A stretch of DNA of 64,000 bases from Rugalucina vietnamica (taxonomy: Eukaryota; Mollusca; Bivalvia; Lucinida; Lucinidae). Position 1 is the first letter of the stretch, and each line of letters begins with the position of its first letter. Of the stretch, positions 1 to 12,300 are shown piece by piece. The notes under the pieces are model-generated. The model had not been told where the DNA came from and made no database searches. It worked only from the letters and a program-made list of their open reading frames with translations. The stretch is from positions 25,892,488 to 25,956,487 of the forward strand of contig OZ024871.1 of assembly GCA_964017185.1 (NCBI GenBank). Reading direction: 5' to 3'. The position numbers and the translations under genes were made by a program.

Positions 1-1053
1 GCAGAAGAGGTGGTCCAGGTTGTTTCAATGGACCGTTTTGAGTGTAATCAGACGGACCCACTTGACACGTCAATCATACAAATAGACCGTGTAGCGTCCA
101 AGATGGCGGCAAAAGCAAAGTTAAAAGAATAGTTTTTCACAAAAAATAGTTTTCTTTCTCTGCGCTCGCTGATTAAGGCTTATATATAGCAAGAGAATGG
201 CACAATGTTAGTATGAAATCAATGTCCAAAATTACTGTAGACATTGAAGGCCAGATTTTCCCAAAATACCCCCTTAACTAAGAAATTCTTGTTTGGGCAT
301 GTTCATTCATATGTCATTCTCACATATTTAACGTTGCTCAGTCGGCCTATGCTCGATTTGATAAAGTGACATTCTGATGCTTATAATTTTCCATTGCATA
401 AAAGATAAGATGATTTATTTTGAGTCGGCAAGTATCACAACAGTACAACATAAGCTCTGATGAGCTTTTTAACCGACTAATTAACAACAATTGTATATAA
501 TCAACAAAAGTAAAACAGCTGAAAAACATCAATTATGAAAAACATTGACAATTTTAAATACACGTGTTAAGATTGAATATAATATATTTATGTTTAAATT
601 TTGTTTTAAATAAGACTTATATTAATTATAATGCTAATAGTCAATTTCTCCTAAAACAGTTTATATGTTTATGTATATGTATTTAGTAAATCTTATTATA
701 TAGTTATTTTTAAAATATGACTTAATAAATTATTATACTAATAGTTATTTTATATGTTTAAAATAGTAAATTAGCACATTAGATAATCTAGCTAAACTTT
801 ATAATAATGAAACCCGTGGATCCGATGGACCTGGCACCAGAGCGTCACCGAAGCTTCTCCACGAGCCAGACCGACTCTCCAGAAACGTTTGTGTCCAGAG
901 CAGACGGTTAGTCCAAAGGACCTTAAAGGTTTAAAAACAAGAACAAAATTATAAAAATGATCATAGAACATGTAACTAAAATACAAAGAAAACACATAAA
1001 ACAATTATAATTTAAACATAGCCACATTGTGAGGATGTATTCATTTTAGAGTA
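1..1053. other. Upstream stretch without recognisable gene
   Basis: No coding exon could be supported. The stretch is AT-rich, with two loosely repeated TATTATA/TTTAAA-rich blocks around 590-790. A more GC-rich patch at about 805-925 has no open frame I recognise. An ATG in a good context near 103 (GATGGCGGCAAAAGC) opens only eight further codons before a stop. It could belong to a non-coding first exon, but nothing ties it to WDR90. Confidence 0.5.
1045..1053 (+). repeat. Target-site duplication, left copy
   Basis: TTTAGAGTA lies immediately outside the left TIR. The identical 9-mer lies immediately outside the right TIR at 2856-2864. Confidence 0.85.
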
Positions 1054-2855
1054 GGAAGTGTCTCGGCGTCCGGTACCGGGCAAATTAGGCTAGAGTCTCC
1101 GCGTCCGGCAATGCCGGACACCAAGCCTATCCTCACTGGAATGGCTCCGTGTCCGGCACTACATTTTCCTTTTTTGGTTGTAAATTATGGCATTATCGTG
1201 TAATTTGGAACGGGATCCAAATAAATTTTGACCGTTTATTTTTTGCAACTCGGCATGCTTTTTGTGTCCGGAACTACTTTCGCGCGCATTAATTTGAATA
1301 TAAGTAAGCACCATGGGAACAGCTGTTCGCACATCCACATTTGAAAGTTACGTTAGTCCTGTGTATGTGGTAAATGGCTGAGGCTATCCGCACGACGGTC
1401 GTGCCGATAAGCGGCGTTATCCGCACGACGGTCGTGCCGATACGCGGCATTATCGGCCCGACCGTCGTGCGGATAACCAATGCTACAGGTATTGGCTATC
1501 GGCACGACGGGAGTATAAAATTTTCTAACAAGCTTACGTATGCATTAAACTATTAATTTGTCATTAAATTAATTAATTATGTGTTTGGCTATAGAAGTGC
1601 ATTCGAAATTAACATTTTTGTTAATTATGAATGAGAAAACTAGTTTGATTGGATTAATACAGCTGATGTAAACTGAATCACAGTAGATTTCTAACAACGG
1701 AGAAAAATATAACTATTACATTTTTTTTTTTAAATTCTGTTACTGAAATGTTTCCATACTCCATTGTTAAAATCAATGGCTGTTTATTCTTTTGGATCAC
1801 CACATTATTTTATTATTATGTTACGATAATTACTTTCTCATTTACGCATACGCATGACTGATTTTTACAGGTACATTCACAGGTAAGCCAATCAGCAAAA
1901 TAACCATTTTGTTCATTAAACAGTAAATATTGCTGCATGTGTAATATTCTGTTCCAGTTTTGAAGCCAGTGTAATATATTTATCAACCTAAAATGTACCC
2001 ATTTCTAAACATTTTTAACATTTGGATATCGATTTTCCTGTCGTGCGGATAGCCAGTGTCGTGGTAAATACTGAAAGTCTATCAGAAGAGTTTTATTCAA
2101 ATGCAAATAATTAAAGAAATGGAAATTGGGTATATTTTGCTGGTTATAAGCGTCCGAAAATTCTGTACAACTGAACATACTCAGTGTTCTGGTAGCGTTC
2201 TTTGAAACTTTCTAACGCCAAGAAACTATCAAATTGTTGTCCGATGTGGACTTTGTGAGCCATGATTGCAATATGGCAGAGACAACATAATATATTTTAA
2301 CATTGCACATCTTAAAATGGATGGATTGTTTTCTAATTTACGTAATTACATTGTTTGTTTGTTTTACTTGAGAATGGTCGTTTGTTGTCATTAGCAGACA
2401 TCAAAAGGAACAAAAGAGGCGCGCAATTCGCGGTTTGCTGGCTACCTTTAATTTGAGAAGAGGCTAATTGGCATCATTTCGAACGCAAGGTTAAATACAT
2501 GGGCTTAAAGTACTTATTTGATAGATAATTATATTTGATAAAGAAAATACAAAGTTTATTCAACAACCAAAATGTAACATGATATTGAATTCGCTACAGT
2601 TTCATCTTTACACGAGACTTAAACAAATTAAAACACCCCTTTTCAAAATGGCGGAACACGAATGAAAAAAAATATTTATTCTTCAAACTTTAAATTATTT
2701 GTACTTTTTACTACTTACAACCTAAAACTGGTATGGAAAATGTACAGTAGTGCCGGACACGGAGCCATTCCAGTGAGGATAGGCTTGGTGTCCGGCATTG
2801 CCGGACGCGGAGACTCTAGCCTAATTAGTCCGGTACCGGACACCGAGACACTTCC
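1054..2855. mobile_element. MULE-like non-autonomous TIR element with 9-bp target duplication
   Basis: The two ends are inverted repeats of 109 bp (1054-1162 and 2747-2855) that differ at only three positions by eye. The outermost bases are GGAAGTGTCTCGG on the left and CCGAGACACTTCC on the right. Weaker similarity continues inward through a ggttgtaa-containing stretch. The element is flanked on both sides by the identical 9-mer TTTAGAGTA. Long TIRs with a 9-bp duplication are typical of Mutator-like (MULE) transposons, so that class is inferred. No transposase frame exists inside, so it is non-autonomous. The TIRs are rich in GTCCGG and CCGGAC palindromes and CpG, unlike the AT-rich surroundings. 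Confidence 0.8.
1384..1512. repeat. CpG-rich palindromic repeat cluster inside the MULE-like element
   Basis: The palindromic core CGCACGACGGTCGTGC occurs twice in tandem, joined by GATAAGCGG/GATACGCGG spacers. An inverted variant follows (CCGACCGTCGTGCGGATAA), then a half copy near 1498. A further half copy (GTCGTGCGGATAGCC) lies near 2041. The block is strikingly CpG-dense for this window. Its function is unknown; sub-terminal transposase-binding repeats are one possibility. Confidence 0.7.
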
Positions 2856-2864
2856 TTTAGAGTA
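2856..2864 (+). repeat. Target-site duplication, right copy
   Basis: TTTAGAGTA immediately follows the right TIR and is identical to 1045-1053. Confidence 0.85.
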
Positions 2865-2865
2865 A

Positions 2866-3176
2866 GGACTTGCTGACATTTTGTTCATCAGTTTCATGAG
2901 TCCCGAAGTGTTCTTAATACCATGGTCAGATAAACTTTCTGCAGTCTCCATTTTACCTCTTCTTATGAACACTTAGTAAATCTCTGAGAATAACATATCT
3001 GCTCTCCCTCATTCCTTTTGTTGTCTTGATATTATTATTATTTTAATCTTGCAATCAAATCTGCTGAACCATGTTGTTGCATTTCTTGCCCAAGGATATT
3101 TGTCAGTCATAACTGTCCCACTAAAAGGAATTAAGGTAGTCTGACTAGTCATTTGTCAAAATGAAAGTATCATAGC
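2866..3176. other. No gene seen
   Basis: AT-rich sequence between the MULE-like element and the hAT-like MITE. I see no exon or clear repeat in it. Confidence 0.5.
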
Positions 3177-3177
3177 C

Positions 3178-3503
3178 TAGTGTTTCCCCCAGCCCTAAAA
3201 AAGGGCATGGTAAGGTTGCTGAAAAAGGGCACTTTTATCGCGAGGCAACATGTCAAAAGGGCACTTTCAGCACGATGATGACTTGCAAAAAAGGCACCTT
3301 TTTAAGTGGCCCATGGCATACTAGGAGGGTACATTAAAGCACATTAAATTTAACTTTATTGTTATATTTGCTCTGCAATTTGCTTTTCACGGGACGCGGA
3401 ATGTAGATTCAGAAAAAAGGCATGGCACTGGGAAAAAAGCCATGGCGCTGGAGAAAAAGGGCATGATGCTGCGCCATATTGAAAGTGGCTAGGGGAAACA
3501 CTA
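3178..3503. mobile_element. hAT-like MITE with aaaagggca repeats
   Basis: The termini are inverted repeats of about 17 bp with one mismatch: TAGTGTTTCCCCCAGCC at the left and GGCTAGGGGAAACACTA at the right. The interior repeats an aaaaagggcac/ggcatgg motif in several variants. TIRs of this TAGTGTTTCCC type occur in hAT elements. The flanks show only a partial duplication (ATAGC on both sides), so the class is tentative. There is no coding capacity. Confidence 0.6.
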
Positions 3504-3671
3504 TAGCTAATGGTTCATTTTGATAAAATGATAAACAGTAAGGTATCAAAAATTCATTTTGATGGCTGACCTGTCACACTAGAATTCAGGGAGTTGTGTA
3601 GCTCCAAGTTAAGTTTATTATGCTGTTTTACTTGTGCAGGTTTAAGCAAAGAGGCATAAACTATTCAGATT

Positions 3672-3929
3672 TGAGCCACTGCATCAGAAAATTAACAATC
3701 TGCATGTGTGAAACCAAAGGCGCAGATCAGTTTACTGCGCATCTGATCAGCGTTCAGCTGATCAGTGTTGCTGCACAGCTGATCAGCGCCTTTGCTTTCA
3801 CTACTGGAATAGTACAAGTCCTCTTCTACTTAAATCCAAAACTTCAAGCTTCTAGCCTTCTTCTTTGACTGTTCAGGTCAGACCTGGTCGGAAACAAAAA
3901 TTGTTGGTTTCCTCATGCAAAGGTTCATT
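3672..3929. mobile_element. Palindromic MITE family P, copy 1
   Basis: One of about 16 copies in the window of a roughly 240-bp palindromic element. Family hallmarks are ends of the type TGAGCCGCRNCRTGAGAAAACC, a stretch with AAATTTCGGATTTAAGTAGA, and a central palindrome around CTGATCAGC flanked by ACAAAGGCG and CGCCTTTGT. This copy has a rearranged centre with three CTGATCAG motifs. It ends about 19 bp before the first recognised WDR90 exon. Confidence 0.75.
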
Positions 3930-3947
3930 TTCTAATGACTGTTTCAG

Positions 3948-6371
3948 TGTGGCAACATCCTTACGTAAATGCTTTTAAGCATTTCAATATATCATCATGG
4001 AAGAAGTCAACAAAAGAAGGAGAAGTTTCTACACAGATGGTAAGATTATTTTACCTGCAAAATAACTATGGAGATACTGTAGTATTATAGACTGCTTAAA
4101 CAAAGTAAATAAGGAAGTTTTATGAGCAGCGTTGTGGCATATTATGGCCCTTCAATGCAGTGGCCTAGTGGCAGACAACAAGACTGGAGTTCGAGGGGTT
4201 CTGGGTTTAAATTTTAATACCTACCTCCACCATATAGTGTCCTTTAACAAGACACTCTAAGCTCAGTAGTGGTGGTTTTAAATATCAGGATTAAACTGTG
4301 GTTCCAACCTGACATGACTGAAAAATGTTGAATTGGATGTTAAGCCATAACCAAATTCAAGCATCTAATTTAATAAAAAAAACCTTTAAACTTGCATGTT
4401 CGTATGTGTATTTTTTAATATAGCCGATTTTGAATTTTTCAGGACAAAACAATAAAGGCCACAGTTTACAAGATAACAGGCTCCATTCCTGCAGGAAACT
4501 ACATCCAGTTGCCAAAGACCTCCTCCCAATCCCTGTCCCTCACAGGACGCTACATGTACCTTCTGATCAAACCAATCCCAACCAAATACTTTGTGGTTCA
4601 TATTGATGTGGCTACACAAGATAATCTGGTCGTGCGAATCTCGTTCTCTAACCTGTTTAAGGAGTTTAAGTCAACGTCCACCTGGCTGCAGTTTCCGTTC
4701 ATCTGTAAGGCTACACGAGGGACTGTGCATGCAGTAACTGCACTCTCAGGCAAAGGTGAGTTTGCTATTTAGTAGTTAGTGTTGATAAAAAATATCCTGA
4801 AGTATTATCTCATGTATATGGGCAGAGCAAAAAGATTGTGGACTTTGTCAATAAAATTAATTAGACTTTGTCAAAATGTAAAATGAGAATTAATTATTCT
4901 ATGTACAGCATACATTTAATACAGATTTTGCTATCCATAAATTGAAAAACAAAGGCACTGATCAACTGTGCAGTTAGTGCACAGCTGATCTGCGTCTCTG
5001 TTTTCACAAATGCAAAAAGCGGTTCTTACTTATTTACAGACCACAGTGGCCCAGCCCCTGCCTCTACAAGATGGACGATTCTTTGTTTGGATTTCCAGTA
5101 CATCCTCTCTATGTACCTCAACAGAAAATACTCATACATCAAGGGAGTGCGGCTATGTGCAAACATGCTTATCAAGAATATATTCACTAGTGATATTCTT
5201 TATGAACCAGGTACATGAATTTTTTAGTAGTTTGAAGTTGAGATGATAGCCAGTTTTTAGATGGTTCAAGATATTCTGAATGTCTTTTTCTGCTTTATGT
5301 AACTATTTACATGCATATAAAATAGTATGTTTAAGGGTAAATGCAATATGGGACTCATTGAGTATTTTTGCACTTTCATATCTTTTTTGCTGTTTAAGAC
5401 TGATTGTCGTTCAAGGGTAGAAATATGTAGCTACCCATCAGGTCCTGAAGATTTTGAATGCATATTCAGTTGTTTCTATTATTATTTTAGCACATGGAAG
5501 ATATTAAGTATGAGATAGCAAGGGTAGCGAAATTTTGGATAGTGAATGAAATTAGGAAAGTAGAGTTTTGTTGTTTTTATGTAAGTATAGTTTCACTAGC
5601 ATAATCTGATTAATCTCTATCACCAAACTCCACATTTCTTTTGACCAGGTTTGACTGTTGAACAAGTAAAGAAGGCTGGCGGTCTGTCTGGTATATCAGC
5701 CATGCCGAGAGAACTCAACTACCCAGTGATGAAAGGAGACAGGTGGCATGATCTTTATGATCTGATCAGGTAAATAATAGTGGTTTAGAAAAAAGAAAAG
5801 TTCTCTCTCTTTTTTTTTTATCTACCTGTTCAATTATCAGATCATGTTCAGAAATGCTAAGAATGCCTATCAATTTTAAAAATGTGCACTCACATATCAA
5901 TTAATTGTAAAACGTGCTTTTGCATTTCAATTACATGAAATTCAAAAATATGCAATTGGATGTCATATGATTGCAAAATGTGAACCAGCATATCGGTTGC
6001 AAAATGTGCACTGAGTACTATTAAAGTCTCTCTGCGGCAGAATTGCGGAGAAACAGAGCCTTCTTCTGTAGATGCACAGGCCGTTTTGTGTCAGACCTCG
6101 TCAGTAACCCTGAAGTTCGGTTTTCTAGCATCGCGGCTCATGTAATCTGTTTATAAGTTTCTTATGATACAAATGATGTGAATATTTCAGGTTCCCATCT
6201 GAGGCCAGTAACAAGCCTCATGACACGATTCAGTCAACCCAGGACTCAGCCAACACATCAGCCCCACCCCCCTCTACTGGACCCAGGAGGATAGAGTCCA
6301 GGAAAGTAGATGTGAGCAAGTGTGTGTCTGACCGGGTCTCCATGATACACAACATCACCAAAGATAAACAG
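3948..6371 (+). CDS. WDR90: WDR90 exons 1-5: CFA20/DUF667 domain
   Basis: The five exons translate as one domain starting VWQHPYVNAFKHFNISSWKK. It continues through KATVYKITGS, NYIQLPKTSSQSLSLTGRYM, FSNLFKEFKSTSTWLQFPF and RWTILCLDFQYIL. It closes with a GLTVEQVKKAGGLSGISAMP-containing tail and a proline/serine-rich linker in exon 5 (SAPPPSTGPRR). The FSNLFKEFKST block is diagnostic of WDR90-type CFA20 domains, which in this family bind microtubules. Exon 1 begins with the last two bases of a valine codon, so a short upstream exon must supply the start. Confidence 0.93.
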
Positions 6372-9300
6372 GTATAGTTTGATGACACAATACGGTCCCG
6401 TTGGCACACCCAATTGTAACGCCAGCTTGGTTAATGTAGTCATATGGCCTTTTTAACCTTTAACTTGCTGTCGGCACTATCGTGCGCCTGTGAGAAAGTA
6501 TCCTTGTGCCACTGAAGGTGCAATCGTTCGCCCGATCGGACTTCGATTTTTTTTCCTCCATTTTTTCCCTACAGTGAGAGTGCTTTCATTCGCGTACGCG
6601 CTATACTTCAAGGTGACGTGTGCAAAAAACTGAATCAGGAAATTGTCAGCAATGAGGTTGTTTTTTGGCATTTTAAGCCTAGAAAACGCATTTGAACCAG
6701 GATTTTGGTAAGAAATCACAATTACAGACTTGTTGAATGCTAAAATGGCGGCTCATTGATGGATTTAATGATGTTTAGACACAAAACGTAGCGATATACA
6801 GACTTGTATCGCTCTCCCAAAGCAAGTATTAGCTTTTTGGAAAATGCAACATAGTGTTTTTTGAAGCCTGAAAAGTGGTAAAAAAGCGATTTTTTTTTTC
6901 AAAAAAAACCTCAGTGGCACACGATATTGGAAAAAAATAAATCTCAGCATGATAAAGGTTAAACGCAGAGACAGTAGAGTTCTCCTTCAGTGTGTATTTA
7001 TAGTTTCCCAGGAAGTCATTTTCTTGACTTTTTCAAGGAGAGAATTTTGCTACCAAAGTTTATCATTGTGATACGATTAACTATACAAATACTATGAAAT
7101 GTTCTTGCATATTTTGTGAAAATTTTGAAAAGAAAAACATGAAAGTTAAAAAGTTGCGAAATATGTACATATAATACTGTAAATCTGGAAATTTTTGCGA
7201 GAACTTAATTTTCGCTAATATTCGCGAATTCGTTGCCTCGCGAAAATAAAGTTCTCGCTAATAAAGAATTACTATAAGCTTTATAGACTGCAAGAGTACT
7301 TGCTCGCAAATTCAAGAACTCGCTAATAATTTAGAAATCGAAAATTCGCGAAATAAAAGTCTCGCGAAAATTTCCGAATTTACAGTAGTGAAATGTAATG
7401 AGCAATATAATCAAACTCTAATGTTTGTATTTTGAAAATCATGGATTGGATCGCATTTCATTTACAGTTTAAGAAGCGTCATGTGACCAGTGAGCTGCCA
7501 TCAGTCGGCGTAGATGATATACACATTAAAAAGGACCGAGAGGGTGAAATTCATGTATTTGCCAATAGTGATGATAATGTTGTGGTCCATCAGGAAGACA
7601 AGGTCACAGGAGACAGTCATATCAGCAGGGTGAAAGGCCCTGCTGATGTATTACCACCAAAGAAAACACCATACAACACATTGGAGCCAGATCCTATATT
7701 GAGGTTACGGAGGATAGTCGGTTTTGGAGGCAGTACTTATAAAGATGCCTTGTGGACACAAGATGGCACCACTGTCGTGTATCCATGTCATGCAGTTGTG
7801 GTTGCGATGAAGATCAGTAATGGGCACCAGAGGTTCTTTATTGGTCACACTGACAAAGTCTCCTGTCTCAGTCTGACTGGTAACTCGGAGTTACTAGCTA
7901 CAGGACAGACCGGTCAACTCAGCGTGGTCAGAATCTGGAAGACCCGCACTGGAGAATGTCTTGCACTGTGTAAAACCCACGCTCACTCGCTGTCTAGTCT
8001 TAGTTTCTCTCACAAAGGGAATCTACTTTGTGGGGTGGGGAAAGATGGTCATGGTAAAAACCTGGTGGTGATCTGGAACACTGGTAAAGTCTCCAAGACA
8101 AGGGAGGTCACTGTGATGGCCAAGGCTCATACTGATGTTGATATATTGAGGATGAAAGTTGCTGCATTTGATGACACTAGGTAACTATACTTTGAAACAT
8201 GTTTTAAAAGTATGGTGACATGAAATCTTTACTCAAAACAATTAACTGCGCATTGCTGGTTCCTGTTTCTACAAGGAGCTTGAGTTTAACTCAGCCTGGT
8301 ATCCATTTTATGGGACATAGGCAAACAGTATAGCCCTAGGTGTGACGACTCAGAATGCAGCGTCCCTTTTGGGCTATTCTGTTTGCTTAGAGGAATTTCA
8401 TCGAAAAATGGAATGAAATTTTAAAATCATTCTGACAGTGGACTCACCCAAATGATAATGATTGGTGAATCCATTGGTCATTAATGGTTAAGGTGTACTT
8501 ACTTTGTTGTCTGTGCATGTTGATAAATGACTATGCTTTCTATGTTTGTTTAATTGTTGGTTTATTTGTTGTTTTTATTTCCAAATTTGTGTTGATGGGG
8601 CAAATGTTTGGGCTGTTATGCCATTTGTCAATTTTTTCTCATCATCTCATGATAAGCATACATGTATAGAATATCAAACAACTTTGTCTGTTTTGGGAAT
8701 CAACTATTCTTTCTATATGCTCATTTTTCCAATATTCTTAACTGAATAATTGTAGTATCAGATTGTATTATCATTATTCTTTTTACTACAGAATGGTATC
8801 ATGTGGTCGAGACAATGTCCGCCTGTGGCGTGTGAAGGAGGGTTCCCTGAGATCAGCCCCTGTAAACCTGGGAGAGTACCACACAATGGAGTTTACTGAT
8901 GTGAGCTTTGAGGCTGGATATCACTCGGACAAAGATCCCTCAGATAGAATAGTGTATGTTTGCAGAATAATTTCTTTGGGGTCAGGGGATGTTAAGGTCA
9001 AATGCAGGGAAGATTTTTCACGAAAAAAGGTCAATTTCTTTGTTGAAAATGGATAGCTTAAAGCACCCACAATTATGAAAATGCATGTTAATACCATTGA
9101 AGGCACCTATTTTTATAACTTGATTATTATAAGCAGTTATGGGAGAAATGTGAAGAAAAAAAATAACTAAACTTCTAGACAAACATTTTAATCAACTTGT
9201 AAATCATGATAGACAAATGAAAAGCATCATTGACTGTATTCATCTTTGAGCAAGACACATAGACTCCTCAAAGTACTGGTTAATACTATGGAAGCTATGG

Positions 9301-12300
9301 CTACATACCAATATGACTAAAATTTGTTGACTGTCACATTAAACCACAGTACAAAGTATTCATTCTGCCCTGCCTTATAGGTATGCCTGCAGTAGATCTG
9401 GTCACATATTTGAGATAGACATACAGAAAGTGAGTATACAACATGTTAGACGACTGCTGCCATCAGAATCAAGGACAGATAAACAGACTTTTAGATCAGG
9501 TACAGTTCTTTTTTATTACCATATTGATTCATTTAGGAAATGGTCTATCCCAGTATATATTCATTCAAAATCATCATGTTATATATGTAATTCAAAATTA
9601 TCATGTCATCCTAAATCCATTTGCAGAGTACTCTTTGCAGAGTACTCTTTGCAAGAACGCTTTGTAATGCCTACATGAGTCCTCACAAGTATGTATTTTG
9701 AAAATTGTATTCTAACACACCTCGCCTATATAGCCAATGGTAAAAAACGTGTTATATTGTGCAACAATTTCACTGGGCGAATAAGCTTGACGTTACTTTG
9801 CGGCATTTGTGACGTCAGCTATCCCACAAAGCAGCGTTAGACGGTGAAACGTCGTTTTAGCGCACAACAAACGTAATACGTTTGTGTAAATACCAGCATT
9901 ACAGTCAAATATTTGGCGGGATATCTGCATTTGCAATGGCGGAAAGCTGAACGATATCGACGGTTTCAGCAACATTTATTCCGTTTATTGTGTGTTAGAA
10001 TCGAAATAGATCAGCTCAACTGCGTGAATTGTTGAGTAATAATTCACTGTTTGTCGGTCAGTTGTAAGAAGATAAATCACTCGCGCTACGCGCTCGTGAT
10101 TTGATCTTCTTTACAACTTACCTCCAAAAAGTGAATTATTACTCAACAATTCACTGCTAGAGCTGATCTATTTCTTAAGTGAAAGTGATGTTTGCCCTAA
10201 AACGTTTTATAGTTTTCGCTATACTTTCATGTAATGTTACTCTCGGAAAAGTGGTGTCAAAATAAAATAGTTGGAGTAAACAACATGGCAGATTTTACAT
10301 ATTCTTGCTAGTATTTTGTGTTTGTATGTATAGGTGCTGGAATAGCCATCAACAGCTTGAGTATCAACGAAACGTTCTGTGTCACCGGCTCTGACGATGG
10401 TTTCCTGCGTCTTTGGCCACTAGATTTTGCTAATGTTTATCTCGAGGCAGAGCATGAAGGACCAGTGACAGCGGTAGACTTCTCAGCTGATGGTCTCAAG
10501 ATATTGGCTGGGACGGCTTCTGTAAGTTATAGCTACTGTTAACCAATTTATATTCATAAGTGATTTATTTTCGTGTCGAGAAAAAGAATTTGCAAAAATA
10601 AATTGTTGTGAAAAGTCCATTTTAGCATACTGCACATTGTTATTGATATTATTGTTATGAAAGATTGTTGAAAACTCCATTTAACCTGAACAGCTACATG
10701 TAGTTTCAAAGTTTATTCTGTTTCTCAGGTTACATTGTTGTTACATATAACAACATGAGATATTACCCTCTATCTATGATAGTCTCATTATAGTTTGTAA
10801 ATTTTGACTGTAATTTCAGGGAAATCTTGGTGTTCTGGATATTTCAACAAGAGCCTACACAACTATGATGAGATCTCACACGGCCTGTATCTGTAGTGTT
10901 GCAGTGGATCCTTATAGGAAACATATTGCTACTGTTTGTCAAAGGAAAATTAAGATTTATGTATAGTATATCATTTTCCACTGATATTTCAGGGAAATCT
11001 TGGTGTTCTGGATATTTCAACAAGAGCCTACACAACCATGATGAGATCTCACACGGCCCGTATTCGTAGTGTTGCTGTGGATCCATACAGGAAACACATA
11101 GCTACAGTGTCGGAGGACCACACAATCCGTGTCTGGGATCTAGAAACCTTACAACAGGTACAGTATGATAATTGGCTTCAGTAGAGTTTGAAAATTGGTG
11201 TAAACTGCCCTTAAATGTTGAAGGTCTTTTATACTTTTCTATTGAGAAAATAAGTGTAAAATAAAGAAGTTCAAGAACAAAGTAAAGCACAGGAGCTTTA
11301 TGTAATGATGTTTTATTGATTTATGCCTAAGAATAGTGTAATAATAGTGAAAAAAATAATGCTCTAATGTTACACACACAGGTTGGACTTTAAAATGATT
11401 TTCTGGTTTAATCTGCCAATGAGGCCTGGATCTTTAGTCTGTTCAACAGTCTTCCAACTATTTTATATGTTTACCAAGCATACATTTCGAAGGAGAAAGA
11501 AATAAACAGTTATCCTGTGTAAATCATGGGAAACCATTCACCCCCTCCCCCATTTCCATATAATGCACCCATTATCGTTAAGTCATGTTTTTATTTTGTC
11601 TTTGTTACAGTTATATGACTTCAGTGCCCCTAACGAGTGTCCCTGTGTGATCAGTTACCACCCCTCCCGACAGATATTTGCCTGTGGGTTTGAGAGCGGG
11701 GTAGTCAGAGTGTTTAATGTCCAGACCACCAGCATGCTAGCAGAACATAAGTAGGTTTCATCTCAATATTTTTTTTTCACAAATTTGCATGGAAATAAAG
11801 AAGCCTAATTATCAGCATAAGAACCTACTGTCTGAACACCATCTTTCAGAAACTCCATTTTTCAAAATCTCATTTTTGTGAAACACTTCAAGAAAAATGT
11901 AATTATGTCATCTTTTTGCGGCTCAAAAGTCGTAAAAAGTGCAGCAAAAATTTTGAAAATTGGTTCACTAGTAAAATAATTATGCCCAAAAATTATTTTG
12001 AATAGGCCTTTTGCACGTGCAAGGGAGGTAATCCGTACACATGAAAATTGAAAATCAAACAAAACTGTGGAATAATTTTAAGAGTTTGGTGCTCAGCTAT
12101 GCATACCATACAATTTTGTTTTTGGTTTGGTGCATTTTAAATGAAAAATAATCAATTTAGATTTTTTACGAGAAAATAGTTACTTCCCTTGCTGAAATTT
12201 TTACAATGGAAAAAGCCCTATCCAGAATTACTTTCTGGTATAAACTTTTTATTTGTTAACCGATGTTTTTAATTTTTGTGGCACTTTTTAGGACTTATGG

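Noticed and set aside
103..132. ATGGCGGCAAAAGC as WDR90 start exon
   Set aside because: No donor follows that would supply the single base needed before exon 1 (TG TGG CAA), and the frame stops after nine codons.
2648..2664. ATGGCGGAACACGAATGA as WDR90 start
   Set aside because: It stops after five codons and has no usable GT donor in the right phase.
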